Source: a virus. Taken from it: a stretch of DNA of 64,000 nt. Within the stretch, counting starts at the first letter, position 1. Every line of letters begins with the position of its first letter. A program made the translations under genes and the position numbers. Under the pieces are notes generated by a model. The model had not been told where the DNA came from and did not search any database. It worked only from the letters and a program-made list of their open reading frames with translations. Location of the stretch: the IMG/VR virus record IMGVR_UViG_3300039308_000034, positions 1 through 64,000 of that record; one strand, 5' to 3'. Below, piece after piece: positions 19,401 through 26,238 of the stretch.

Positions 19401-19555
19401 CAGAAGCTGTCGTGCAAGTTACGGAATCCGATGAACCCTCATTAGCAGAACTTCCTCCACCTAAAAAACGAGGACGTCCCCCAAGCCGCAGAACAACATT
19501 ACTATTCAACTCGCTCTTTTCTAGGAGATTTTCTCATGCCTCAATTACCCCCTAA
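13478..19555 (+). CDS. Giant multidomain protein with DUF6884 and DUF4326
   Basis: A 2025-residue protein; ATG 13478 (ATGA overlap) is preferred over an upstream TTG. Around residues 137-240 is a DUF6884/YaaA-like domain (LIVACSDRKAPGKD; VLILSAKYGLIEVFD). KOW/SH3-like barrels recur (VGDRVAY near the start, VGTRIQG near 620, VGDRVTA near 690, VGDRVTV near 933). Cysteine pairs (CPYC) lie near residue 1080. Around residues 1683-1780 is a DUF4326 domain (YVVNVKYTKD, YIGRGNP, WHNPFQIG, CWCAQKG, CHGQIL). The end carries an AT-hook-like KKRGRPPSRR. Neither DUF has an established activity known to me; their fusion plus barrels suggests nucleic-acid work. It holds two iteron-like palindromes (16843-16903). 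Confidence 0.75.
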   Translation: MNNETLLASFKVGDRVAYSNSLDRPLEILDTYIDEQNHARAKVKRLTDSAEFYAYLSLLVHLDSQLFQPANLEFPSQIGDKFVEILHPSGGHIELDIAWEVTSIDWEKRQFWGEAHCKNLYKFDETDWLVPYAPPTRRLLIVACSDRKAPGKDLTALARYDGPLYQMLRKLREQSYWVFRGLDVLILSAKYGLIEVFDHIEDYNQRMTASRTVELLPQVNEKLESIKQKAPFTICQTRYSPGNYEEILVSLGKDYRPAIADIDRHFPHTSITYTSGGIGQQISQVKRWIIEHPQAVEAQAYEAINLCHNGRRTSFDGLKSEHPTYKLSQYPETIQQAAGAFVDLRARLEYDRKKPPAIEKVNQPFAIGERLQIQWQLRVEHNSKYWQDKPANQPAIVCGYSPYESSDLIAVRAEGEQLVQYASPHALKRPYEPENTDINPYGLSEAEFPQWFYSVPLVEAKQLLEKFEWTFPKWCWELDRRRNPDYVHFADWYPPLKKLEVYKTPGTRQKWSTFQDWWQITQFHFEATSEGIHRCRPDEAGGKRHIEALLQTDLIEQCDDRTILEAAYEFFNVIQRNNIAFRKSSNPPELRTRIHNQINRLKSGKALKPTVKKSEIAAAKQRFTVGTRIQGPDNQGEWKHGSVLQTHKKNTTFVIRFDDGSFSQRSITKLLQDGFIKSNAPIQEPERYSFEVGDRVTAKRYVEPTPGTVVEVRFPQVKVRFDKGSIERTHDASELTFYFESNHPYPELYLLEIEAQLKFSLQKLEQVGEEYWSPSQKRGSAGKWIKPGEKQNEQERERLEREQETLMAKAQCFAKANDIQIDGSEAHWVFHPRTWLSLDADLLALASLEKAGINHPYPEFHLHKLFQRLYQAIEQTDQPTIETLLDHIEKLQDCQSIENIAQELDNYSFAPIPRCARRYCNLPLARNYCPLRSIQVGDRVTVQYVQEHRAGKTNTLIVDRMGLFGGTGSNPDSHIQHGFTLEQILQHQRIPVSLHEQIKTCHNGEMIRYFEVLCDRCSCQRPEFVTKPSAKADSVCPMGSPNFEEKRRFARWKAVDEAIDRGFVEQQEDGLVKLICPYCTTETHLPTLQPLTESKQMSQLNNQELNILETGTPAWVKAALETRSSDDLPQNSGSSCRSCEDLDQTLQPQKALFTNLTSAWVKINANLLRKLQQELIDHPERAVRQHDPDRWHLYWRGEYLALHNYGETVEIIAHYDCSVTSVGGTMTQSKVEQFIRDWLKVDPTAEPAHNLIGQYDMTTPIGEIAMQVVAERNEEGQPFLLFEFCGIPKPVNYPNPNTVFIHRMPDELEGMEPTCNSPSGYAEFSARQMLAEFMATLDQEVEETLPILHKTLKQSGKQKEQQIQVCQEILRQIEATTVGTWWEPFEALRQKPYSAEFMRLVVKAATLRKLEKLGVATAIDQLFNGQRAWYSEQKDTSALATNLELSNPRPAVINGAAGIAYEVAIVQPGHPQLRGRVIEAGEAESIVEVPEFDQPVKVFNQFLAPLLSEKRRKQIERLRKAAASKKLTDRCDHRSISAALVVIANALETNTCPELLQKVSALSHVKALLLGEPATAAANKPDHTAIQSMGLVDVNAFAAARNALVELMKQSETASQRTPTDRSTQIYTLDGDVLIGTVETANELRSLLVENQLTLDEVWGVPEEAYAVLEQAVGSIDFGKHQSSYVVNVKYTKDYDTYIGRGNPIYRLPQSKWHNPFQIGKHGNRVEVLQKYEAHLLGNAELMAALPELFGQTIACWCAQKGERLTADDPLKCHGQILLKALRGDYQQPTPPSIQYAEIKTLQPMHGLCFLAAGANQYCDRPAPGITLQVDDWVLVHDVAESARPGIVRGFIHDADYEGRDGSPNSILVQLEDGSHIIQPAAWIEPAEPGRAYLGIRSGDRVQITQRPSHIDLIEFEQWRERIVQRVNWFNGLFAVQVPGRPEHSVQDYSFNQVQLVSPITLEVRETDYSTEISPEAVVQVTESDEPSLAELPPPKKRGRPPSRRTTLLFNSLFSRRFSHASITP
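16843..16903. repeat. Two 19-bp palindromes matching the initiator iterons
   Basis: TAGATC-N7-GATCTA at 16843-16861 and again at 16885-16903, 42 bp apart. The same palindrome with the same 42-bp period occurs in the replication initiator gene at 61554-61656. Here they encode RSSDDLPQNS and a degenerate copy inside a linker of the giant protein. Could bind the same protein as the origin repeats. Confidence 0.8.
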
Positions 19556-19949
19556 CTGGACAGAATCCGATCGCATTCAGTGGAGCCAATTTGTTTTTCA
19601 GGTACTGAAAGACTGGCAGGAGCAGCACCCTGGAGATTCTAGCATTCGCCTTTATGTCGATTTCGATCGATTATGGGGCACAGAAAAGGCAACTCTAGTA
19701 AACCTGGCAGCCCAGATTATCAATCGGTGGCTTGCCGAAGCTCCAGCAACGCCCCAATCACCTCAAGACAAACTATGCAATACCCTTGCCTTTTACGTTG
19801 AGAGTCATACTTCTGCCGCTGCCTGGGATGATTCTTTTCAGCGCCAACTTGTTCGAGATCTTATCGAAAATATTGATAAAACACTGGAGCAAACATTACC
19901 CCGCATCACAGTTACCCCTTCATGCGCACTTGGAGGGACTGGAAATTGA
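19536..19949 (+). CDS. Hypothetical protein
   Basis: A 137-residue protein starting at ATG 19536 behind a TAGGAG ribosome-binding site and overlapping the giant gene by 20 bases. Soluble, mainly helical (FVFQVLKDWQEQHPGDSSI). No family recognised. It overlaps the frameshifted ASCH gene that follows. Confidence 0.5.
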   Translation: MPQLPPNWTESDRIQWSQFVFQVLKDWQEQHPGDSSIRLYVDFDRLWGTEKATLVNLAAQIINRWLAEAPATPQSPQDKLCNTLAFYVESHTSAAAWDDSFQRQLVRDLIENIDKTLEQTLPRITVTPSCALGGTGN

Positions 19950-20475
19950 CAAAGTTTGAAGTTCGCGCCCTCACCCTTTGGGAACCTTGGGCAACTTTTA
20001 TTGCCCTACTCCTCAAAGAATACGAAACCCGCCCCAAAAGACTTCTCTGGCGAGGACAGCTATACATTCATGCTGCACAGCGAAAAGTCCGTCACGATGA
20101 TCTGCTGGCAATTAAAGAAATTGCGGCAGGCACTCCATTAGTTGAGAAAATATTTTAACCAAACTTTGGACAGGACAGATCCCGGTGCATTATGGCTGCA
20201 TCATTGCCGTTTGTGACCTGACCCAATCACTCGAAATGGTAGCGAATTCTGGTAATTCTGCCTCACGCGAGGGTAATGACACAATCGCAATTTCCAGTGT
20301 TTCATCACTAGAACGTGCCGTTGGTAACTGGCAACCCAACCGGCATGCTCTCAAACTCGAAAATGTTAAACCGCTCATTCTCCCTGTTCCAGCACAGGGC
20401 AAGCAAGGGCTTTGGATTCCTGATGTACAAACCATTGAACAAGTTGAGGTAAACTTCCATGCAGCCACTTTTTAA
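19922..20475 (+). pseudogene. ASCH-domain protein, frameshifted
   Basis: Two consecutive frames together make one ASCH domain. The first (19922-20158) has RALTLWEPWATFI, YETRP and RGQLYIHAAQRK; the second, readable from about 20159, has HYGCIIAVCDL, ALKLENVKPL and GKQGLWIPD. The shift falls in the A-rich run at 20144-20158, where two extra bases (or one missing) break the frame and create a TAA. ASCH domains bind RNA or modified nucleosides; a close relative group hydrolyses N4-acetylcytidine. Inactivation, programmed shift or sequencing error cannot be told apart here. Confidence 0.7.
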
Positions 20476-20905
20476 GCGCACCCAATACGCGATCAACATC
20501 CTGTGTAACGGAATTCCTGTACCCCTATCTCTTACACCAGCACCAATCGCTATCGCCCAGCAAGATGTCATTTCCGAAGTTCAGGAAATTGCAAACACTG
20601 CTCGCACAATTGTCAAAGAGCGCAGCAAAACGAAATATGGGAACTTGCAAGTGTTTACTGATGGTGTTTTAACCATCACCACTGACTTAAAAACTCAATA
20701 TGTCATTATCGTCATCTGGACAGACGGAGGAAGCGATCGCATTTTTGATGTTGCCGCTAATGGACGGCTAGATCTGTTTGTTCGAGACGTAGTGGTTGGG
20801 GAATCTTGCGTAAATTGGATCGATTGGCTGAAAGAAATTGCAGCACAGCCAAATGCTGCAGATTTCGGACTAGATGTTGAGCTGCAGATGGAGAGCGATC
20901 GATGA
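20459..20905 (+). CDS. Hypothetical protein
   Basis: A 148-residue soluble protein; residues about 60-110 alternate strands (NLQVFTDGVLTITTD, YVIIVIWTDG). ATG at 20459 overlaps the ASCH pseudogene by 17 bases, and its stop overlaps the next gene by four. No family recognised. Confidence 0.5.
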   Translation: MQPLFKRTQYAINILCNGIPVPLSLTPAPIAIAQQDVISEVQEIANTARTIVKERSKTKYGNLQVFTDGVLTITTDLKTQYVIIVIWTDGGSDRIFDVAANGRLDLFVRDVVVGESCVNWIDWLKEIAAQPNAADFGLDVELQMESDR

Positions 20906-21522
20906 CTAATCCAATTCCTTTAATGCCAGACATCGAACCGGATGTCATTTTTACAAATGCCTGGTTTAACCCTGAAAACCATCAGCCTGCCGTCTACTGG
21001 CAGTTGAATAGCAAAAATGGGATTATCTCGCTTATTGAAGCTAGAGCCAGGGCGCAATCTCTGTTTCAAGCGGTAGGTTATGCCGAGGGGGAAGCAGCGA
21101 TCGTCAAAGGACTAATACATCTGCACAAATCCGCCGAGCGCCCTCAAAAAGGCTTTGAGAATAAGCGCAAGACAGAAGATAAAGCACTAATACTGTCTGC
21201 CAAGCTGCGAGAGTTTTTGAAAAAGGGACGATCGCCCTTGATGGAAGGTGTTGAGGTAATTTTTGGGCTAAAAACTCGCAAAGCTTTGGTTAATTGTCAT
21301 TGGTACGGAGAGATGTCCCAATGGGAAACCACACAGGCAATTAACCATGCCATCGGACTAATTGAAACGGCTGAAGCATCTGAGAGCGATGCCTATTTTC
21401 GGTGGTTCCTCATGGAGCGAATCGGAATTGAGGCATCTGAAACCTATCCACTCATAGCAGAATTTCAAACGTTTCGGCATCGTAGGCAGCTAGAAGAAAT
21501 ATTTAGAGAAACAATCCTATAG
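20902..21522 (+). CDS. Hypothetical protein
   Basis: A 206-residue, mostly helical protein starting in an ATGA overlap with the previous gene. Contains a basic patch (GFENKRKTEDKALILSAKL). Last gene of the compact rightward series; 117 bp of noncoding sequence follow before the TnpB-like gene. No family recognised. Confidence 0.5.
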   Translation: MTNPIPLMPDIEPDVIFTNAWFNPENHQPAVYWQLNSKNGIISLIEARARAQSLFQAVGYAEGEAAIVKGLIHLHKSAERPQKGFENKRKTEDKALILSAKLREFLKKGRSPLMEGVEVIFGLKTRKALVNCHWYGEMSQWETTQAINHAIGLIETAEASESDAYFRWFLMERIGIEASETYPLIAEFQTFRHRRQLEEIFRETIL

Positions 21523-21604
21523 CTCAATAATGCGCTGACTCAAATTCATCAACAGAGCTAGAAGTTTCTTCAACCGAATTAAACCGCCCTACCAAGTTGT
21601 GCCT

Positions 21605-21626
21605 AACCCTAAATCCTATGAGGGTT
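21605..21626. promoter_or_regulatory. Inverted repeat just upstream of the TnpB-like gene
   Basis: AACCCT and AGGGTT flank a 10-base spacer, ending 13 bases before the ATG at 21640. It could be a remnant of the left-end hairpin of an IS200/IS605 element or an operator for self-repression. Confidence 0.4.
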
Positions 21627-21639
21627 CTCGAAGATCCCT

Positions 21640-23016
21640 ATGAAAACATTAGAATTTAAAATCTATCCCAACAAAACTCAGCAGCAAACGATCGATCGGT
21701 GGATTGAAACCCTCCGCTTAGTTTGGAACTGGGGGTTAGAACTCTTGATTGAACTTGATGCTTACAGTGCTCCCTACGTCGTCATGGTTAAACAAGAGGG
21801 AGAACTCAAAAAAACTTATCATCGTGCTCCCTGTTGTCCAATCGGATGGGAATACCGCTGGATGAAAGGAAAACGATGGGAGTTTACCTCAGGAAAGCTA
21901 GACATTATAGAAGGGGCTAGCGACACTGATTGGGCTGCCATTCCTTACTCGCGTCGTGCTTCAAGGCGACCTTACCGAATGTTCTGCCCACTCATTCCTA
22001 CAGGGCTGGACGATCGCATTTGGGAAGAACCCTCACCCTTTGCCTATAAAGAACCGCGCCTCGACAACCCCTCCAACTTCTCACTCGCCAAGTTCTTCGC
22101 TCACAAACGCCATCCAGATTGGCAGGCACTCAATGAAATCCCTGCTTGGTTTATTCGAGGAACCTGCCACAGCCTTGCTAATGCTTGGGACCGATATAAG
22201 TCTAAGAAAGGAGGACTTCCCCGGTTTAAGCGCAAGGGGGATGCGGTTGACACTCTAATTCACGAAGACGCCTCAAAGCTGCGAATCCGACGGGTTGATG
22301 AAAAAGGTCGAGAGGTGGCATATCTCCAGATTCCCAAGCTGGGCGAATTCAAAGTGAAATATTTTGCACAGGACTGGAATCAAGATGTTCCGGTGAAAGT
22401 GTTAAAGCTGTGCCGCCAGCCTGACGCTTATTATCTCCAGATGACAGGCAATTTACCTGTCAAGCCACCCAAAGTCAGCACTAGAACGGCAGGATTGGCT
22501 TTGCCACAGGCACAAGGCATTTTGTATGTAGACGATCGCGGCAAGATGGTGGAGGCAATCCCTGAAGATCTAAAGCTGCTATTGCGCCTGGAAAAATTAC
22601 AGCAGCAACTGGCACGCCAGGAGTATTTGTCGAAGAATTGGCATAAGACAAAAAACAAGATTGCGCGGCTGTATCGTCGAGCGAAGCTTCGGGCTAGAAA
22701 TCACAATCATAAACTCAGTACGTTTGTCGTGCGGAAGTTTAATGAGATTGCAATTCAGGATGTAAAGGCAGGAGCCATCCCTAGCCCAGAACCAATTGTG
22801 GAGCACGTTGAACCGCCTAAATATGCGCCAAATGGTGCAACGCAGGTTTCGCTAATTAACCAGCGTCGTACTGCTATGCGAACTGGACAATTTGTTGCCT
22901 TGATTCAGCAAAAAGCTAAATCAGCCGGTAAAACAGTTATTAAAATAAAACCTAAAAAGAATGCGAAGCAAACAAACCCCGCTAAGATAGCAGCTAGTAT
23001 CAAACCCAAAGACTGA
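21640..23016 (+). CDS. Nuclease-dead TnpB-like protein (TldR-like candidate)
   Basis: A 458-residue protein with the TnpB N-terminal signature (KIYPNKTQQQTIDRWIETLR, VWNWGLE), the central GLPRFKRKGD segment, and a RuvC-like region. The RuvC-I site, normally GIDLG, reads GLALP (A287 for Asp). The RuvC-II site, normally (V/I)EDL, reads IQDV (Q373 for Glu). The protein stops after KSAGKTVIKIKPK, before the zinc ribbon and RuvC-III Asp. All three catalytic acids are therefore missing while the RNA/DNA-binding part is kept. Such TnpB-like nuclease-dead repressors (TldRs) are RNA-guided transcription regulators. No tnpA is nearby. Alternative: a decaying insertion-sequence gene. Confidence 0.75.
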   Translation: MKTLEFKIYPNKTQQQTIDRWIETLRLVWNWGLELLIELDAYSAPYVVMVKQEGELKKTYHRAPCCPIGWEYRWMKGKRWEFTSGKLDIIEGASDTDWAAIPYSRRASRRPYRMFCPLIPTGLDDRIWEEPSPFAYKEPRLDNPSNFSLAKFFAHKRHPDWQALNEIPAWFIRGTCHSLANAWDRYKSKKGGLPRFKRKGDAVDTLIHEDASKLRIRRVDEKGREVAYLQIPKLGEFKVKYFAQDWNQDVPVKVLKLCRQPDAYYLQMTGNLPVKPPKVSTRTAGLALPQAQGILYVDDRGKMVEAIPEDLKLLLRLEKLQQQLARQEYLSKNWHKTKNKIARLYRRAKLRARNHNHKLSTFVVRKFNEIAIQDVKAGAIPSPEPIVEHVEPPKYAPNGATQVSLINQRRTAMRTGQFVALIQQKAKSAGKTVIKIKPKKNAKQTNPAKIAASIKPKD

Positions 23017-23252
23017 TACTCGCTCAGGGGTGGGTCTGGGCGTAATGAATGGGTAAGTCGCTCGCGCACCATTGTACAACCGAGGTAGGTGCTACCTCCG
23101 ATCGTCCTAAGGCAGCACGCTGACGGCAAATCTGGAAAATCTTGTTTACCTGTTAGTAAACGTTACTGCATCGATCACACACTTTTCCCAAAAGAAGATC
23201 GCACTTCCAATTGACCTGACCTTATTCCGATCGCACTGTAGCGAGGCATACG
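23017..23252 (+). ncRNA. Candidate guide-RNA region downstream of the TnpB-like gene
   Basis: The 236-bp gap between two convergent genes is where TnpB-family guide RNAs are normally encoded. It contains a perfect hairpin GAGGTAG-GTG-CTACCTC (23082-23098) and a second, GTTTAC with GTAAAC (23144-23161). The G-rich start (AGGGGTGGGTCTGGGCG) fits a structured scaffold. No conserved scaffold could be compared, so this is position plus structure only. Confidence 0.35.
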
Positions 23253-24341
23253 CTAGACTGTCTTCCGGCTTCCAGGTAATAAATGGCGATATCGTCGCGC
23301 AATCATCATTGGGATCTTGGCTTCTCTGGCAACGGCTGCTAATGTCGCGCGTTTACGTTTCTGGGCAAGCCGTTGAATTGCTGCCCGGACGCGACTGGGA
23401 ACATCCTCGCCAAATTGAATTTGATGTAGAGCTTTAGGATGATGCCACAGCTTTTGGCATTCAATTCCAGTTGTTTGAGCAATCGCACCTATATGAACCG
23501 TAGACCGTTGAGTTTGCAATTGAACGATCGCTGTTTGAACCTGCTCCAACACAACCTGCATTTCGCTTTGGGTTGCCCGTTGCCATTCTGGAAGTTCAGT
23601 TGCGCTTCCAGGATCTTCAAACTGTTGGCGCAATAAAGATAGGGCTTGATCCAAATATTGCTCTACGTCCCAGGTTGACCGCTCCAAGAACCGGGCAATT
23701 TCATGGGGCGATCGATTATCGACATAAGCCCACTCCACAATCTGCTGAAGCTCCTGGGGCAGGAAGTCGAGGATCGAGCGTAACTTTGAGAATAGGGACA
23801 ATCTTTCGGGTACCATAACGGCTTCAGTTCCCTCATTGTCTGGGCAGGGAATTGTATGAAGCAGCGTAAATCCTTCCTCTCCCTGTTGAACTGGCGCGTC
23901 CAAACTTACTGCTGAACAATTTGCCTGCTGAAGCTCTAAAAACTTTTCAACAGAGATACCCATCATTAACCGAACTTCCTCGTGAGTGGGCTGCCGTCCT
24001 AAGAGGCTGAACAATTCTGCTTCAGCAGCATACATTCGTCGCCTCAATTGCTTAATTTCCGAGGGAAGCTTCACCGCTCCGTTTTGACCCAAAAACTCAC
24101 GCATCTTACCTTTAATGCAAACCCTGGCGTAAGGCAAGAATGCATGAGTCGGAATTAAACCCAGCCGCTCGATCGCATAGATTAACCCGTCATAGCCCAC
24201 CATTTCAAGATCTTCTACATCCATCCACCCGTTGCGGCAAAGGGAACGAGCAATCGACTTAACCAGGCCACGATGTTGCTCAATGATGCGGTTACGAAGA
24301 ACGGTTGAAGGATCTTGGATATAAGCTTCCAATAATTCCAT
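23253..24341 (-). CDS. Sigma-70 family sigma factor with C-terminal extension
   Basis: A 362-residue protein. ATG at 24341 is preferred because its A is the last base of the clamp gene's TAA (TAATG). Region 2 is clear (MDVEDLEMVGYDGLIYAIER, FLPYARVCIKGKMREFL), region 3 follows (RQPTHEEVRLMMGISVEKFL), and region 4 lies around residues 190-240 (LDFLPQELQQIVEWAY, RSPHEIARFLERS). About 110 further residues end in another HTH-like stretch (TLAAVAREAKIPMMIARRYR). It likely directs host RNA polymerase to element promoters. Co-expression with a sliding clamp recalls T4 gp55/gp45. Confidence 0.85.
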   Translation of the reverse strand: MELLEAYIQDPSTVLRNRIIEQHRGLVKSIARSLCRNGWMDVEDLEMVGYDGLIYAIERLGLIPTHAFLPYARVCIKGKMREFLGQNGAVKLPSEIKQLRRRMYAAEAELFSLLGRQPTHEEVRLMMGISVEKFLELQQANCSAVSLDAPVQQGEEGFTLLHTIPCPDNEGTEAVMVPERLSLFSKLRSILDFLPQELQQIVEWAYVDNRSPHEIARFLERSTWDVEQYLDQALSLLRQQFEDPGSATELPEWQRATQSEMQVVLEQVQTAIVQLQTQRSTVHIGAIAQTTGIECQKLWHHPKALHQIQFGEDVPSRVRAAIQRLAQKRKRATLAAVAREAKIPMMIARRYRHLLPGSRKTV

Positions 24342-25495
24342 TAGACAGACCTGATCTGGATCGGCATGGTCAGTCCTACATAATCCTCCCCGCCAATGGG
24401 ACGAATTACCGCCGGACTTGTGGATGTATTGCACTGCAGCACAATCTCTTTTGTGCTGATCGCCTTCAGGGTTTCGAGCAGATATTTTACGTTAAACGCA
24501 ATATCCAAGTCATCTCCTGTAATTGTCGCTGGAATCTCTTCCCTACCACTGCCCACATCTTGAGCTTCAACCGATAGCACAATCGTCTGAGAAGGAACAT
24601 TAAGGCTGAATTTCACAATGCTGTTTTTTTGGTCTGCCAGCACAGCTACGCGTTCCATCGCCCCAATCAGTTGACGACGATCGATATAAGCCTCTCGTCC
24701 GAATTGACGCGGGATTAGCTGGTTATAGTTTGGATACTGCCCTTCAAGCAGACGCGTCGTCATGACCATGTTTTCTTCACGAAACTCAGCTAAGCCTTTA
24801 CCCAGCTTAAAATCAAAGGTTTCTTTCGCTCCATTGCACAAAATTGCTTCCAGCAGTTTGACTGCCTTGCCTGGAATGGTTAACGACCCAACCTCTCGAT
24901 CCGCTGGCTCCTCCTCAACAACTTTGAAGCAAGATAGGCGATGCCCGTCTGTCGAAGCCCATTCCAGACGATCGGCTTCGAGAGTGAAATGGATTCCGGT
25001 CAACACTTGTTTTGTTTCGTCATCGCTACAGGAATAAAGTGTATGGCGCAATCCCGCCAACATCTCAACTTTGTTGAGGGTCATTGCTGCTTCTTGAGGC
25101 AACTCAAGCTCAGGGTATTCATCAGCTGGCATACCACGCACTTGATAGCGCCCAACTGTTGCAGTAATTGTTGCAACATCTGACTCATCAACCGAAATGG
25201 TAAGTACTCCTTCCGGCAAACGGGAAACAATATCTCCCAAAAGTTTGGCAGGAAGAGTAATTGACCCAGAGGACTGAACAACTGCACCCATACTGACGCA
25301 AATTCCAATCGATAAATCAAATCCAGTCAAGGAAATCTGCTGCTTATCTTGATTGACCACTAAAAGCACGTTTGCTAATACTGGTTGAGAAGGGCGATTC
25401 GGAATTGCACGAGATACCAATGTTAGTTTTTCATTGAGTTCTTTCTGCTGACAATTAAACAAAATTGCAGCATCAGTTTTGAGTAGTGTTGCCAT
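24341..25495 (-). CDS. dnaN: DNA polymerase III beta subunit (sliding clamp)
   Basis: A full-length 384-residue clamp with the family's segments in order: SRAIPNRPSQPVLANVLL near the N-terminus, the RGMPADEYPELE loop, ASTDGHRLS in domain 2, EGQYPNYNQLIP, and the C-terminal MPIQIRSV close to the usual MPMR end. It forms a ring that tethers polymerase to DNA. An extra seven to eight residues precede the usual start. Its start overlaps the small HTH gene by 23 bases; its stop overlaps the sigma start by one base. Carrying a private clamp is unusual for phages outside the T4-like and giant groups. Confidence 0.92.
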   Translation of the reverse strand: MATLLKTDAAILFNCQQKELNEKLTLVSRAIPNRPSQPVLANVLLVVNQDKQQISLTGFDLSIGICVSMGAVVQSSGSITLPAKLLGDIVSRLPEGVLTISVDESDVATITATVGRYQVRGMPADEYPELELPQEAAMTLNKVEMLAGLRHTLYSCSDDETKQVLTGIHFTLEADRLEWASTDGHRLSCFKVVEEEPADREVGSLTIPGKAVKLLEAILCNGAKETFDFKLGKGLAEFREENMVMTTRLLEGQYPNYNQLIPRQFGREAYIDRRQLIGAMERVAVLADQKNSIVKFSLNVPSQTIVLSVEAQDVGSGREEIPATITGDDLDIAFNVKYLLETLKAISTKEIVLQCNTSTSPAVIRPIGGEDYVGLTMPIQIRSV

Positions 25496-25658
25496 TTCCT
25501 AAAAATCCTTTTTGCTTAATTCGATGGACGTGAGCATAGATTGTTCCGAGCGCATTGAAACGAATTACGGCAATTTCTTTGCGGGTTTTACCCAACTGGA
25601 TCAATGCTAGGACTTCTTTTTCAGCCTTCGTCAGCCCTGCTGTTTTCAATTTTGCCAT
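25473..25658 (-). CDS. Small LuxR-type HTH protein
   Basis: A 61-residue protein that is almost entirely an HTH: GLTKAEKEVLALIQLGKTRK followed by EIAVIRFNALGTIYAHVHRI, like the DNA-binding end of LuxR/NarL regulators or sigma region 4. It overlaps dnaN by 23 bases and the next upstream gene by 13. Possible regulator or sigma accessory of this operon. Confidence 0.6.
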   Translation of the reverse strand: MAKLKTAGLTKAEKEVLALIQLGKTRKEIAVIRFNALGTIYAHVHRIKQKGFLGNGNTTQN

Positions 25659-25906
25659 TCTCTACGAACCTGGATAAAACCAATAGTTGGATTAGCATAA
25701 GTCTTAAGCCAAACCTGATACTTTAAATAATCTCGATCATCAAACAGCTTTTTTAAATCTCCATCCTGTTCAGTTAGCGTTAATATCCGCTCCATTGAAT
25801 GTGCTTCATATACTTCAATCGAGTGCCGAAACAACATCGCTTTTAATATTCGGGTAGGGCAGTCGAATTCTCCAACAATTTGAATAATTGGAAGGGATTC
25901 AGGCAT
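25646..25906 (-). CDS. Small hypothetical protein
   Basis: An 86-residue soluble protein with a beta-alpha pattern (PIIQIVGEF; ILKAMLFRHSIEVYEAHS). Its ATG overlaps the preceding stop by one base (TAATG), as for sigma and dnaN, so it is coupled within the operon. No family recognised. Confidence 0.5.
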   Translation of the reverse strand: MPESLPIIQIVGEFDCPTRILKAMLFRHSIEVYEAHSMERILTLTEQDGDLKKLFDDRDYLKYQVWLKTYANPTIGFIQVRREWQN

Positions 25907-26238
25907 TAATCTAGTAAGCGATAGGGAGCGATCGAAAGCGTTTCACCACCATTGACACCAGCTGAAGCAAAGAGCGTTAGGAAGCTCATGCCATCATCGT
26001 CCTCACTTGGCAAGCAAAGATGGAGGATTTGACCTGGAGCAGGGATGAAGGGCAAAGTAATAGTGGCGGAAGATTCTGCAATTCGTTTCAGGTGCTCGCG
26101 CTCGAATCGTTCATCTTCTGACAGATTGCCAGATAGGTAAGTGTTGAAATCAAATTGAGCAGGTAGCCACAGATCAACGTAAAACGTATAAATAGCAAAG
26201 CATACTGTCCTGGCAGGGCTAAGAGCGGTCTTGGACAT
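25906..26238 (-). CDS. Hypothetical protein
   Basis: A 110-residue protein; ATG at 26238 is chosen because earlier codons run inside the thymidylate synthase-like gene. The protein is aromatic and acidic (FYVDLWLPAQFDFNTYL; LPSEDDDGMSFLTLFA). No recognised motif. Overlaps the upstream gene by 20 bases. Confidence 0.5.
   Translation of the reverse strand: MSKTALSPARTVCFAIYTFYVDLWLPAQFDFNTYLSGNLSEDERFEREHLKRIAESSATITLPFIPAPGQILHLCLPSEDDDGMSFLTLFASAGVNGGETLSIAPYRLLD

Noticed and set aside
21601-21639. tRNA-like T-arm sequence (GGTTCTCGAAGATCC) upstream of the TnpB-like gene
   Set aside because: The loop is two bases too long and no acceptor or anticodon stem can be built; explained better by the AACCCT/AGGGTT hairpin.
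21640-23016. Active IS200/IS605 insertion sequence
   Set aside because: No tnpA, no matching element ends, and the TnpB-like catalytic acids are lost.
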